Source of the DNA: Prauserella rugosa
GTDB taxonomy: Bacteria; Actinomycetota; Actinomycetes; Mycobacteriales; Pseudonocardiaceae
Length of the DNA stretch: 23,798 nucleotides
Direction: 5' to 3'
Assembly (NCBI RefSeq): GCF_000719975.1
Contig: NZ_JOIJ01000033.1
Coordinates: forward strand, 1 to 23,798
Shown: one piece after another, positions 1 through 7,048 of the stretch
Layout: every line of letters begins with the position of its first letter
How positions within the stretch are numbered: the first letter of the stretch is position 1
Notes under the pieces: model-generated
Told to the model about the DNA's origin: nothing
The model's database searches: none
The model's input: the letters and a program-made list of their open reading frames with translations, nothing else
Made by a program: the position numbers and the translations under genes

Positions 1-100
1 AAGGTTGACTCGAAGGATCACGCGGTGGCCGCACCCACGTCCACAACACCTCGTAGACGATCCCGGCGACCGCGCCACACCACTATGCGGGACTCAGCTG

Positions 101-463
101 ATGGCGGATGCTGAGCAGCAGTCGGGCGCGCTCCTGGAGTCGGCGAAGAGCGGCGGGTTCCGTGTTAGTGAGAACGCGGCGAAGCCGATCCGGGATGCTT
201 TGATCGAGGCGCAGAACGACGTCGGCAACATCCTGGACGAAGCGACAGACCTTGCACAGGAGCCCCAGCTCGGTTCAGGCCCTTATGCGAAGCAGGTCGC
301 CGCGCATGTCCAACAGAGCGCAGACGGGCCACAGGGCGTCCTTCCTATGCTTAGGCAGCTTCGAACCATCCTCCGGGATTCGGAGCAAGCTCTGAAGATC
401 GCGGAGGACAACTACCGCGAGGCGGAGGAGCAGCAGAAGAGTACTTTCAACGGCAACGCTTAG
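101..463 (+). CDS. small helical protein of unknown function, first gene of a DUF3558 cluster
   Basis: Encodes about 121 residues with no cysteine, signal peptide or membrane segment. The chain is Ala/Glu/Gln-rich and reads as two or three long amphipathic helices; the C-terminal helix (about residues 80-115) is strongly charged. I chose the ATG at 101 because CGGGA lies 8 nt upstream; a frame open to a TTG at 5 gives an N-terminus with no protein-like character. The stop is 11 nt before a DUF3558 lipoprotein gene, so the two are probably co-transcribed. By size and helical make-up it resembles the WXG100/PE-like small proteins that accompany such lipoproteins in actinobacteria, but I see no WXG motif, so the link to type VII secretion is inference. 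Codons such as GTT, AGT, ACA and TTG are commoner than in the core genes of this window. Confidence 0.6.
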   Translation: MADAEQQSGALLESAKSGGFRVSENAAKPIRDALIEAQNDVGNILDEATDLAQEPQLGSGPYAKQVAAHVQQSADGPQGVLPMLRQLRTILRDSEQALKIAEDNYREAEEQQKSTFNGNA

Positions 464-474
464 GAGCACTCCCA

Positions 475-1047
475 ATGCGTTTGACACGTGCGGCGTTGCC
501 GCTCGTTGCGGCGGGCGCCTTCGGTCTTGTCGCCTGCTCGAATGGTGTGGGTGGCACGCCGGAGGCCGACGGTGGGCAACAAACACCGTCGGCGGCGGGT
601 TCCAGCTCCGTGCAGGAGACCTCGCCGACGAGTAGTAGTCCTTTGGCTGGCCTGGACCCTTGCTCTGTGCTTCGTGAGGAGGACGTCACGAAGCACGGGC
701 CCGTCAAGGCGAGTGCGCCTGAGTCGAAGACGGTCGGTACCGCGCGCACGTGTTCGTGGGCTGGGGACGCGGGAGATAGCGCTCAGCTTGTTCCGACTTC
801 GTCGGTTGCTATCCGCGAGAACGGCGGAGTTCAAGACATGAACGACCTCGGCTACGGCGTGGACCATACGAGCGAAGGCGGCCGCGAGTACGCGCGGGCG
901 GCGTCTCCCCACGGGTGCACGATCGCGATTGGAGTTAGTGAGACCTCTCGCGTGGATATCCAGGTCACCGGTGTGGAGGAGACCAAGGCTTGCGAGATGG
1001 CCAACGATTTGGTGGAGGCGGCCGAGCCACGCGTCCCGAAGGGCTGA
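475..1047 (+). CDS. DUF3558-type secreted lipoprotein
   Basis: A 190-residue lipoprotein. The N-terminus has two Arg, a hydrophobic segment (about 6-20) and a lipobox LVAC with the lipidated Cys at 21, then a Ser/Thr/Gly/Pro linker to about residue 57. The folded part carries four cysteines (63 in DPCSVL, 93 in TCSW, 148 in GCTI, 173 in ACEM), the pattern expected of two disulfides in DUF3558. AGGAG at 462-466, 8 nt before the ATG, supports the start and overlaps the stop of the upstream gene. The protein should be anchored on the outer face of the membrane. DUF3558 lipoproteins are common in actinobacteria and have no established biochemical role. The genes on either side look like parts of the same transcription unit. 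Confidence 0.82.
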   Translation: MRLTRAALPLVAAGAFGLVACSNGVGGTPEADGGQQTPSAAGSSSVQETSPTSSSPLAGLDPCSVLREEDVTKHGPVKASAPESKTVGTARTCSWAGDAGDSAQLVPTSSVAIRENGGVQDMNDLGYGVDHTSEGGREYARAASPHGCTIAIGVSETSRVDIQVTGVEETKACEMANDLVEAAEPRVPKG

Positions 1048-1053
1048 TCTTCT

Positions 1054-1299
1054 GTGGAGCTGATGCAGGTCATCCAGGACGGCAAGTTCGACGCGGCTGC
1101 CTTTGAAGCCTTCTTCAAGTGGGGCGAGGAACTCGACAAGCTGGAGATCGAGGTCCCCGACAAGAAGCGGGCCGCGCTCGCGCCGGTCCTGGATGAAATG
1201 CGGGCTCAGCTTCCGGCTGACCGGCACGCGGCCTGGGAGCGCTTCACAGAGATCGTGCTGATGTACAACGCTCTGTCGGCTGCGCGCAGAGCCAACTAG
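1054..1299 (+). CDS. small acidic protein of unknown function
   Basis: Encodes 81 residues, rich in Glu, Asp and Ala, predicted all-helical, without signal peptide or membrane segment. The GTG at 1054 has AAGGG at 1039-1043 about 10 nt upstream; an ATG at 1063 is the alternative but its GGAG lies only 3 nt away. It begins 6 nt after the lipoprotein stop, which argues for a three-gene operon with the two preceding genes. I do not recognise the family. The recurrent grouping of a small helical protein, a DUF3558 lipoprotein and a small cytosolic protein would suggest a shared envelope-related role, but nothing in this sequence identifies it. Confidence 0.55.
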   Translation: MELMQVIQDGKFDAAAFEAFFKWGEELDKLEIEVPDKKRAALAPVLDEMRAQLPADRHAAWERFTEIVLMYNALSAARRAN

Positions 1300-1323
1300 C
1301 TGGCTGCGGGTCGCTGTCGCCGG

Positions 1324-2154
1324 TCACTTCCACCACGTCGTGCCGGGTGCGACGTTGTACTTCGCGGCGTCGCCGGCTTGTGCTTCGAAGTTGCGCACTG
1401 GTGTCGGCTGGCCGTTGACGTTCAGGCCGACGCGGGAGAGGGCCTGGATGCGCTGAAGGGCGATGGTCCGGCCGGTCTGGCTGTGCAGCCTGGACGTGTC
1501 GGTCTTGTGTGTCTGCTGGTCGTGGATCCGGTACAGCCAGGTGATCGTTTCGTCGTTGTAGCCGGCCGAGAGTTCGGACAGGGCGGAGAACATGATGATG
1601 TCCTCGTCGATCGGTGAGGCTGCCCAGCCGCCGGCGGCTCGGACGAGGTCGGTGCGCAGCATCAGCGCTGCGCAGTGCACGGGCCAGTTGGCGTCGTGGT
1701 CGATGGCCCAGGAGTTGACTGCTCCGGCGTCGATGGTTCCGAACGGCATCGCGGACTCATAGCTCGTGCGTGTGCCGTCGGGGAGTAGGTCGTCGGCCTG
1801 GCCGCATGCCCACCCCACCTGGGGGTTGTCGAAGTGCGGGATGAGGGTGCGCAGGGCGTGCGGGAGGAGTACGTCGTCATGGTCGAGCACCTGCACCAGT
1901 TCGCCTGTTGCGCGCGCGAGAGCGAAGTTACGGCCCACTGCGGCGCCTGCCTGTGCGTGGTTCGCCGCGTAATGAACGTTCGGGATGTCGGCGAACTTGT
2001 CGGCGAGCTGCGGTTCGGTGCCGTCCTCCTGGACGAGCCATTCGTACTCCCACCTGTGGGGCATCTCCTGGGCGAGCACGCTGCTCATCGCCTCGTCGAG
2101 GTAGTCGGCCTTCGGCGCGTAAGCCGCGGTGATGATCGAAACTCGTCGGGTCAC
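1324..2154 (-). CDS. family 2 (GT-A fold) glycosyltransferase
   Basis: A 276-residue GT-A type glycosyltransferase. VSIITAAYAP (about residues 5-14) is the first beta strand of the nucleotide-sugar fold, QEDGT (42-46) is the donor-site acidic strand, and LDHDD (90-94) is the DXD-type metal/nucleotide-sugar motif. A later acidic stretch IDEDI fits the acceptor/base region. There is no membrane segment, so it is probably cytosolic or peripheral and adds a sugar to an unknown acceptor. The GTG at 2154 is preferred: TGGAG lies 9 nt upstream and the protein then starts exactly at the fold; the frame stays open to an ATG at 2277 but those extra 41 residues are Pro/Arg-rich filler. It converges on the 1054-1299 gene with only 24 nt between stops. 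Codon usage is looser than in genes to the right of the tRNA. Confidence 0.8.
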   Translation of the reverse strand: MTRRVSIITAAYAPKADYLDEAMSSVLAQEMPHRWEYEWLVQEDGTEPQLADKFADIPNVHYAANHAQAGAAVGRNFALARATGELVQVLDHDDVLLPHALRTLIPHFDNPQVGWACGQADDLLPDGTRTSYESAMPFGTIDAGAVNSWAIDHDANWPVHCAALMLRTDLVRAAGGWAASPIDEDIIMFSALSELSAGYNDETITWLYRIHDQQTHKTDTSRLHSQTGRTIALQRIQALSRVGLNVNGQPTPVRNFEAQAGDAAKYNVAPGTTWWK

Positions 2155-2350
2155 TGTTCGTCGCTCCAGGGCTTGAGTGGGGTGTGGAAGTTGAGGACGG
2201 TGCGGATCGGCCGGGTACTGCGAATCGGTTACCTCGACCATGCTCCGAGCCGTTCGGTCCGTGGGGCGAGTGCTCATGAACGCGCTGTAGTAGCTCGTCG
2301 GTCGGGTCCCGCGTATCGGTCACGACCTCCACTGCCTCGATCTGCGACAC
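2151..2350 (-). pseudogene. possible frame-broken coding remnant upstream of the glycosyltransferase
   Basis: Minus-strand reading gives protein-like fragments in different frames. From a GTG at 2350 one frame reads SQIEAVEVVTDTRDPTDELL before becoming Ser/Pro noise. Another frame ends RTVLNFHTPLKPWSDEQ with a TGA at 2153-2151 that overlaps the glycosyltransferase GTG as GTGA, the usual sign of translational coupling. An in-frame TAA cuts that last frame after about 24 codons. This could be a small gene broken by frameshifts, a sequencing error, or chance. No family is recognised. Apart from this and the terminator at 2415-2459, the 309-nt stretch from 2155 to 2463 holds nothing I can identify. 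Confidence 0.22.
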
Positions 2351-2414
2351 CGCGAGACGTCCGCCGGCAATGGCCCGTGAGTGTTGTAGGCCAGCTCACT
2401 CGGCCCCGGCACAA

Positions 2415-2459
2415 CGAAGGCCCAGGTCCGAAGTGGATGGCTTCTGACCTGGGCCTTCG
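2415..2459 (-). terminator. strong hairpin terminator downstream of tRNA-Gly
   Basis: Positions 2415-2428 pair perfectly with 2446-2459 (14 bp), then after one C/T mismatch 2430-2433 pair with 2441-2444 around the loop TGGATGG. It begins 5 nt after the CCA end of the minus-strand tRNA. The following minus-strand bases (TTGTG) give only a short T tract, as is usual in high-GC actinobacteria. Confidence 0.85.
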
Positions 2460-2463
2460 CGCG

Positions 2464-2537
2464 TGGAGCGGATGACGGGAATCGAACCCGCGTTCTCAGC
2501 TTGGGAAGCTGATGTTCTACCATTGAACTACATCCGC
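2464..2537 (-). tRNA. tRNA-Gly, anticodon CCC, with encoded CCA
   Basis: Read on the minus strand it starts GCGGATG and ends CATCCGC-T-CCA, a perfect 7-bp acceptor stem with discriminator T and encoded CCA. The D arm contains AGTTCAATGGTAGAAC. The anticodon stem TCAGC/GCTGA encloses the loop TTCCCAA, giving anticodon CCC for GGG codons. The T arm carries GGTTCGATTCC. Length is 71 nt without CCA. The spurious plus-strand peptide GIEPAFSAWEADVLPLNY seen across this locus is a familiar artefact of translating tRNA antisense. The 3' end faces the looser-composition region to the left, the orientation used by tRNA-targeting integrases. Confidence 0.97.
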
Positions 2538-2550
2538 ATGTCGGTGTCCG

Positions 2551-2556
2551 ATCTTA
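2551..2556 (-). promoter_or_regulatory. -10 box of the tRNA-Gly promoter
   Basis: Minus-strand TAAGAT lies 13 nt before the first base of the mature tRNA. No good TTGACA-like -35 is seen at 16-18 nt; TCGAC around 2574-2580 is the nearest. Confidence 0.45.
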
Positions 2557-2613
2557 CAACGTTCCTCGCGCTCGTCGACGCACCCCCTGCACCCCCTGCA
2601 CTTCCTCCTCCGC

Positions 2614-2651
2614 TTGACGCATGTCCCGCATGTGACAACACTTGTTGTCAC
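2614..2651 (+). promoter_or_regulatory. promoter overlapped by a perfect inverted-repeat operator
   Basis: TTGACG at 2614-2619 and AACACT at 2637-2642 form a -35/-10 pair with 17-nt spacing. Positions 2632-2651 are a perfect dyad, GTGACAACA-CT-TGTTGTCAC, covering the -10 box. Such placement suggests repression of the DUF2236 gene that starts at 2682. Perfect dyads of this kind are typical of TetR- or GntR-class repressors; the cognate regulator is not adjacent. Confidence 0.6.
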
Positions 2652-2681
2652 GGTGTAGCGGTCCGTGCGAAGGAGCATGCG

Positions 2682-3926
2682 ATGAGCGTCGACGAGCGGC
2701 TTCCCGATCCGGAGCTCCTGCGCACCGGCGGTTTCCGCCTGGCGACCCACCTGTACGCCCCCGGCGACGTCCGCGGCACCCGCAGGCAGCTCGACAGCCT
2801 CCGCACCTACGCCCAGGCCGGCGATCCTCTCGCCGACGACCTCGTCTCCCTCGTCGAACGCCTTCCCCGCGGCGAAGGGCGCGCCCTCTTCGAACGCGCC
2901 CTCAGCGACGGCATCGACAGCCTCGACGATCCGCCTCCGGAACTCGTCACCTTCTTCCGCCACGCCGAAGCCACCCCGTACTGGGTCGACCACGACCGCC
3001 TCGAATCCGGCGCTCGCGCCATCGTCCGCACCGGCCTGCTCGGCCTCTTCCCCCTCGCTGACATGTCCCTCATGGGCGGCTATCTGGCCTCCCGCGCCAC
3101 CAAACCGCTCGTCGGCACCGGCGCGCTCGTCGAGGACATGGCCGCCCGGCGCCTCGTCGAGACCACCACCTGGTGGCTCGACGTCACCACTCCCGGCGCG
3201 CTGCGCACCCACGAGAACGGCTACGCCTCCGCCCTGCGCGTCCGCCTCGTGCACGCCCACGTCCGTGCCGCCATGAACCGCCGCGACGACTGGGACTACG
3301 ACGCCTGGGACCGGCCCGTCAACCAGGTCCAGACCGTCGGCACACTGCTGCTGTTCTCCCTCGTCTACGTCGTCGGCATGCAACTGCTCGGCGTTCGCTA
3401 CACCGATCGCGAGCGCGCCGACATCCACCACCTCTGGCGCTACGCCGGCTGGCTCATGGGCGTCGACGAACAGCTCCTGCCCGCAACCGAGGACGACTCC
3501 TGGCGCCTGCTCTGGCTGCTCGCCACCAGCGAGTTCACCCCCGACGACGACTCCCGGCGCCTCGCGGCCGCTCTGCTCGCCACCCACGCGCAGGTCGGTG
3601 CGGGAAGGGGCAACGTCGGCAAGATCCTCGGCCGGCTGTCGCTGCGCCTCCACGGATCGGTGAGCCGGATCGTCCTCGGCAAGGACAACTCCGACTTCCT
3701 CGGCCTGCCCGACGACCCGATCGCCCAGGGTGCGGTGCTGGCCGGAGCGGCCGTCAACTTCGCGGGCGAAACCGTCCGCCGATGGCTGCCGGGGGCCACT
3801 GCGCTGCAGGAACAGGTCGGCCGGGTCGAACGCACACAGTACGCACGCAGGCTCGGCGCCGTGTTCCCGCTCGACCGCACCTACGCACGGCACATGCACA
3901 CCGCGGCGGGAACACCTCCCGGCTAG
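2682..3926 (+). CDS. DUF2236 (MpaB/latex-clearing-protein type) oxygenase-family protein
   Basis: A 414-residue protein with the all-helical DUF2236 (MPAB_Lcp_cat) domain. Hallmarks are RVRLVHAHVR (186-195), DRPVNQVQTVGTLLLFS (210-226) and, further on, HHLWRYAGWLMGVDEQLLP (249-267). Characterised members such as Lcp of Streptomyces sp. K30 bind heme b and cleave polyisoprene, and MpaB acts in mycophenolic acid synthesis; whether this one binds heme is inferred from family only. H191 and H193 are visible candidate ligands. AAGGAG at 2670-2675, 6 nt before the ATG at 2682, fixes the start; the frame stays open back across the tRNA but that extension is antisense tRNA. There is no clear signal peptide, unlike secreted Lcp. 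It sits 9 nt before dcd and is preceded by an operator dyad, so it is probably regulated. Substrate unknown. Confidence 0.82.
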   Translation: MSVDERLPDPELLRTGGFRLATHLYAPGDVRGTRRQLDSLRTYAQAGDPLADDLVSLVERLPRGEGRALFERALSDGIDSLDDPPPELVTFFRHAEATPYWVDHDRLESGARAIVRTGLLGLFPLADMSLMGGYLASRATKPLVGTGALVEDMAARRLVETTTWWLDVTTPGALRTHENGYASALRVRLVHAHVRAAMNRRDDWDYDAWDRPVNQVQTVGTLLLFSLVYVVGMQLLGVRYTDRERADIHHLWRYAGWLMGVDEQLLPATEDDSWRLLWLLATSEFTPDDDSRRLAAALLATHAQVGAGRGNVGKILGRLSLRLHGSVSRIVLGKDNSDFLGLPDDPIAQGAVLAGAAVNFAGETVRRWLPGATALQEQVGRVERTQYARRLGAVFPLDRTYARHMHTAAGTPPG

Positions 3927-3929
3927 GGT
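3924..3929 (+). promoter_or_regulatory. -10 box of a possible leaderless dcd promoter
   Basis: TAGGGT is followed by 6 nt and then the GTG start of dcd at 3936. That spacing puts the transcription start at or next to the GTG. The box overlaps the stop codon of the preceding gene, so dcd may be both read through and independently transcribed. Confidence 0.45.
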
Positions 3930-3935
3930 GGGCGC

Positions 3936-4517
3936 GTGCTGCTCAGTGACCGCGACCTCCGCAAAGAGCTCGACGCAGGCCGGCTCAAGGTCGACCCCTA
4001 CGGCCCGCAGATGCTCCAGCCGTCGAGCATCGATGTGCGCCTCGACCGGTTCTTCCGCGTCTTCGACAACACGAAGTACACCCACATCGACCCGTCGTTG
4101 CAGCAGGACGAGCTCACCTCGCTGGTCGAGAAGACCGAGGGCGAAGCGTTCGTGCTGCACCCCGGGGAGTTCGTGCTCGGCTCGACGTTCGAACTGTTCA
4201 CCCTGCCCGACGACCTGGCAGGACGCCTCGAGGGCAAGTCCTCCCTCGGCCGCCTCGGACTGCTGACGCACTCGACCGCCGGCTTCATCGACCCCGGGTT
4301 CGACGGGCACATCACGCTCGAGCTGTCGAACGTGGCCAACCTGCCCATCACGCTGTGGCCCGGCATGAAGATCGGCCAGCTGTGCCTGTTCCGGCTGACC
4401 AGCGCCGCCGAACACCCCTACGGCTCCAGCGAGGCCGGCTCCAAGTATCAGGGGCAGCGCGGCCCCACGCCGAGCAGGGCGTACCGCAACTTCGACCGGG
4501 TCGACACCGCCCGTTGA
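3936..4517 (+). CDS. dcd: dCTP deaminase, probably bifunctional (dUMP-forming)
   Basis: A 193-residue Dcd of full family length. [15 protein letters not shown] is the standard N-terminus, [15 protein letters not shown] (29-43) the first substrate-binding segment, [22 protein letters not shown] (100-121) the nucleotide-binding core, and GHITLELSN (124-132) holds the catalytic Glu129. [12 protein letters not shown] near the C-terminus closes over the triphosphate. The actinobacterial enzyme (for example M. tuberculosis Dcd, Rv0321) deaminates dCTP and hydrolyses the product to dUMP and pyrophosphate, feeding thymidylate synthesis in the cytosol; bifunctionality here is inferred from lineage. 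The GTG start lies 9 nt after the DUF2236 stop. All key motifs are intact. Confidence 0.96.
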   Translation: MLLSDRDLRKELDAGRLKVDPYGPQMLQPSSIDVRLDRFFRVFDNTKYTHIDPSLQQDELTSLVEKTEGEAFVLHPGEFVLGSTFELFTLPDDLAGRLEGKSSLGRLGLLTHSTAGFIDPGFDGHITLELSNVANLPITLWPGMKIGQLCLFRLTSAAEHPYGSSEAGSKYQGQRGPTPSRAYRNFDRVDTAR

Positions 4518-4588
4518 CCTTCCGTGACGCTCTGCTCCGTCGGACTGATCCCGCTCACATAACGGTCCAATAACTCACTCGTTGGTGG

Positions 4589-4594
4589 TAGCTT
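4589..4594 (+). promoter_or_regulatory. -10 box of a possible leaderless promoter for the CAP-domain gene
   Basis: TAGCTT is followed by 8 nt and then a GTG at 4603. No Shine-Dalgarno sequence precedes 4582, 4585 or 4603, which favours a leaderless start at 4603. No convincing -35 is seen. Confidence 0.35.
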
Positions 4595-4602
4595 GCCCGG
4601 CC

Positions 4603-5400
4603 GTGGCTACCCCGATCCCCCGTTCCCGTGGCGCGCTCGTTCTGGTGAGCGTGCTCGTGGGCGTGGCGATCGCCGTGGGCAGCCATCTGCTGTGGATCCA
4701 GCCCGACTCGGGGGACGCCACCTCGGCAGCCGGGCCCGGAGCCAGCCTCCATCGCGACGACCCGGGCGGGCCCACCCCCGGCGGCGGTTCCGCCGAGCCG
4801 ACGACCGAATCGACCGCCGACCCGGAGCCGGCCACCTCGTCGGTGTCCACCCCCGGCGACGTGCCGACCACCACCCCCGTCGAGCCGGCCGACTCCACCA
4901 GCGCCGCGCCGACGACGTCCGACAGTCCCACGCCCACCACGACGTCGGCGCCTGCCACGTCCGGGCCTGGCTCCGACACCGGCGAGCCGTCCAGCCCCTC
5001 GCCCACCACCACGACGTCCGCCGAGCCCGACGAGGATCCGCTCGCCGAACTGCTGCGCTACGTCAACGAGGAACGCATCGCCGCGGGCTGCGAGGCGGCC
5101 GCCACCGACCCTGCGCTCGACGACGCGGCACAGGCGCACAGCAGCGACATGGCCGACAACCGCAGGCTCTCGCACTCCTCGTCGGACGGCACCTCGTTCG
5201 AGGAGCGCGTCGAGGACCACGGCTACGACGACCCCGCCGCCGAGAACCTCGCCATGGGGGTGACCTCGGCACGCGCCGTCGTCGACAACTGGATGGCCCA
5301 GCCCGCGCACAACGCCAACATCACCGACTGCGACGTCGCCGCGATGGGCGCAGGGCTCGACGAGGACGGCTGGTACTGGACGCTCGACCTCGGCTACTGA
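4603..5400 (+). CDS. membrane-anchored CAP/SCP-domain protein
   Basis: Encodes about 265 residues. After a short Arg-containing N-terminus comes one hydrophobic segment (GALVLVSVLVGVAIAVG, about 10-27), acting as an uncleaved anchor or signal sequence. A Pro/Ser/Thr-rich linker of about 115 residues follows and could span the cell wall. The C-terminal 120 residues are a CAP domain of the YkwD/bacterial type: LLRYVNEERIAAGC, AQAHSSDMADN, LSHSSSDG, ENLAMG and a late NITDC, with the two His and Glu of the CAP cavity and a Cys pair that could form a disulfide. Bacterial CAP proteins are extracytoplasmic, with diverse and mostly undefined roles. TTG 4582 and GTG 4585 are alternative starts. The gene converges on the acyl-CoA dehydrogenase gene, 19 nt away. 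Confidence 0.85.
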   Translation: MATPIPRSRGALVLVSVLVGVAIAVGSHLLWIQPDSGDATSAAGPGASLHRDDPGGPTPGGGSAEPTTESTADPEPATSSVSTPGDVPTTTPVEPADSTSAAPTTSDSPTPTTTSAPATSGPGSDTGEPSSPSPTTTTSAEPDEDPLAELLRYVNEERIAAGCEAAATDPALDDAAQAHSSDMADNRRLSHSSSDGTSFEERVEDHGYDDPAAENLAMGVTSARAVVDNWMAQPAHNANITDCDVAAMGAGLDEDGWYWTLDLGY

Positions 5401-5419
5401 CCGCAGCTCACCCCGTAGC

Positions 5420-5436
5420 TCACCCCGCAGGGGTGA
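5420..5436. terminator. short hairpin between convergent genes
   Basis: TCACCCC-GCA-GGGGTGA is a 7-bp stem with a 3-nt loop, lying 19 nt after the CAP gene stop and overlapping the last codons and stop of the convergent acyl-CoA dehydrogenase gene. It could end transcription of either strand; no T tract is present. Confidence 0.4.
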
Positions 5437-7048
5437 TCCGGTTCAGGATCCTGCGCGTGTCGACGCCCTTCGGCAGCGTTCCGAACGCCACGCCCCAGTC
5501 GCCGGCGAGACGCGAGGCGCAGAACGCGTCGGCGACCGCCTCGTCGCCGTGGCGCACCAGCAACGAGCCCTGCAACACGAGCGCGATCCGTTCCACCAGC
5601 CTGCGCGCGCGATACTCCACATCGGACGTGTCCGCGAGTTCCTTGCGCACGCCCGCGATCGCCTCGTCCAGTCGTCCGTCCACACCGGATGCGGCGTCGA
5701 GTTCGGCGAACAGGGCGTCCACCGAGTCCGGTTGTTTCGCCATCGCGCGCAGCGTGTCCAACGCCGCGACGTTGCCGGAACCCTCCCAGATCGACGACAA
5801 CGGAGACTCCCGGAACAGCCGTGGCATGCCCGACTCCTCGACGTAACCGTTGCCGCCGAGGCATTCCAGTGCCTCCGCCGCATGCGCGGGAGCCCGCTTG
5901 CACACCCAGTACTTCGTGACCGCGAGCGCGAGCCTGCGGAACGCGGCCTCCTGCTCGTCGGTGGCCGCGCGGTCACCGGCACCGGCGAGCCGCATCGCCA
6001 CCAGCGTTGCCGCCTCCGACTCGACCGCCAGGTCCGCCAGGACGTTCGCCATCGCCGACTGATCGGCGAGCAGCTTGCCGAACGCCTGCCGGTTCCGCGC
6101 GTGATGCGCTGCCCGCACGGTGCCGTACCGCATACCGGCCGCGCCACCGACGGCGCAGTCCAGGCGCGTGTTCGACACCATCTCGATGATCGTCCGGACG
6201 CCCCTGCCCTCCTCGCCGACCAGCCAGCCGATCGCGCCGTCGTACTCGATCTCGGCGGAGGCGTTCGACCTGTTGCCGAGCTTGTCCTTGAGCCGCTGCA
6301 GGTGGATCGGGTTACGCGAACCGTCCGGCAGTACCCGCGGCAACAGGAAACACGACAGGCCGCCCGGCGCCTGCGCGAGCGTGAGGAACACGTCCGACAT
6401 CGGCGCCGACGTGAACCACTTGTGCCCCGTCAACGCGTACGTTCCGTCGCCGGTCGGCGTCGCGCTGGTCGTGTTGGCGCGGACGTCGGAACCGCCCTGC
6501 TTCTCGGTCATCGACATGCCCGCGATGAGTCCGCGTTTGCCGGTGGGCACGCGAAGGCCGAAGTCGTACTCGCGCGCCGCGAGCAGCGGCTCGTAGACGT
6601 CTGCCAGTTCCGGACTGTGCCGCAGCGTCGGCACGGCCGAGTACGTCATCGAGATCGGGCAGGTATGGCCCGCCTCGTTCTGGCTCCACACGTAGAACTT
6701 GGCCGCCCGCGCCACGTGCGCGCCGGGCCGGGAATCCCGCCAGGGCGCGGCGTGCAGTCCGCGCGAGACGGCGACGTCCATCAGGTCGTGCCAGTGCGGG
6801 TGGAACTCGACCTCGTCGATGCGGTGGCCGACGCGGTCGTGGGTGCGCAGCACGGGAGGGTTCTCGTTGACGAGCCGTCCCCACTCCTGCACGTGTGGAC
6901 TGCCCGTGAGCCTGCCGAGCTCGTGCACCTCCTCGGCTGCCCAGCCCGCGCCCTCCCTCTGGAGTGCCTCGAGCAGCGTCGGGTCGTCTGCGACGTCGTG
7001 GCCGGACAGCTCCGGCACCTGGTTGGTCACGTCATGGGTGGCCGGCAT
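5420..7048 (-). CDS. AidB-like acyl-CoA dehydrogenase family flavoprotein
   Basis: Encodes 542 residues, the size of E. coli AidB (about 541) rather than the usual 380-400 of acyl-CoA dehydrogenases. Diagnostic stretches are MSMTEKQGGSDVRAN (178-192, flavin and substrate loop), LTGHKWFTSA (206-215), and LECLGGNGYVEESGMPRLFR (394-413) followed by SSIWEGSGN (418-426) with the likely catalytic Glu422. It should bind FAD and be a cytosolic tetramer. AidB in E. coli belongs to the adaptive response to alkylation and shows weak isovaleryl-CoA dehydrogenase activity; many actinobacterial homologues are simply annotated as acyl-CoA dehydrogenases. AGGAG lies 6 nt before the ATG. The start overlaps the tetR reading frame by 17 nt, so the two are translationally coupled and probably autoregulated together. 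No ada or alkB gene is visible. Confidence 0.9.
   Translation of the reverse strand: MPATHDVTNQVPELSGHDVADDPTLLEALQREGAGWAAEEVHELGRLTGSPHVQEWGRLVNENPPVLRTHDRVGHRIDEVEFHPHWHDLMDVAVSRGLHAAPWRDSRPGAHVARAAKFYVWSQNEAGHTCPISMTYSAVPTLRHSPELADVYEPLLAAREYDFGLRVPTGKRGLIAGMSMTEKQGGSDVRANTTSATPTGDGTYALTGHKWFTSAPMSDVFLTLAQAPGGLSCFLLPRVLPDGSRNPIHLQRLKDKLGNRSNASAEIEYDGAIGWLVGEEGRGVRTIIEMVSNTRLDCAVGGAAGMRYGTVRAAHHARNRQAFGKLLADQSAMANVLADLAVESEAATLVAMRLAGAGDRAATDEQEAAFRRLALAVTKYWVCKRAPAHAAEALECLGGNGYVEESGMPRLFRESPLSSIWEGSGNVAALDTLRAMAKQPDSVDALFAELDAASGVDGRLDEAIAGVRKELADTSDVEYRARRLVERIALVLQGSLLVRHGDEAVADAFCASRLAGDWGVAFGTLPKGVDTRRILNRITPAG

Noticed and set aside
2463..2681. N-terminal extension of the DUF2236 reading frame, containing GIEPAFSAWEADVLPLNY
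   Set aside because: It is the antisense translation of tRNA-Gly, a known annotation artefact, and a good ribosome site exists at 2670 for the ATG at 2682.
2517..4415. 632-codon open frame on the minus strand
   Set aside because: It lies antisense to the DUF2236 gene and dcd, has no ribosome site or family signature, and is explained by high GC3 on the other strand.
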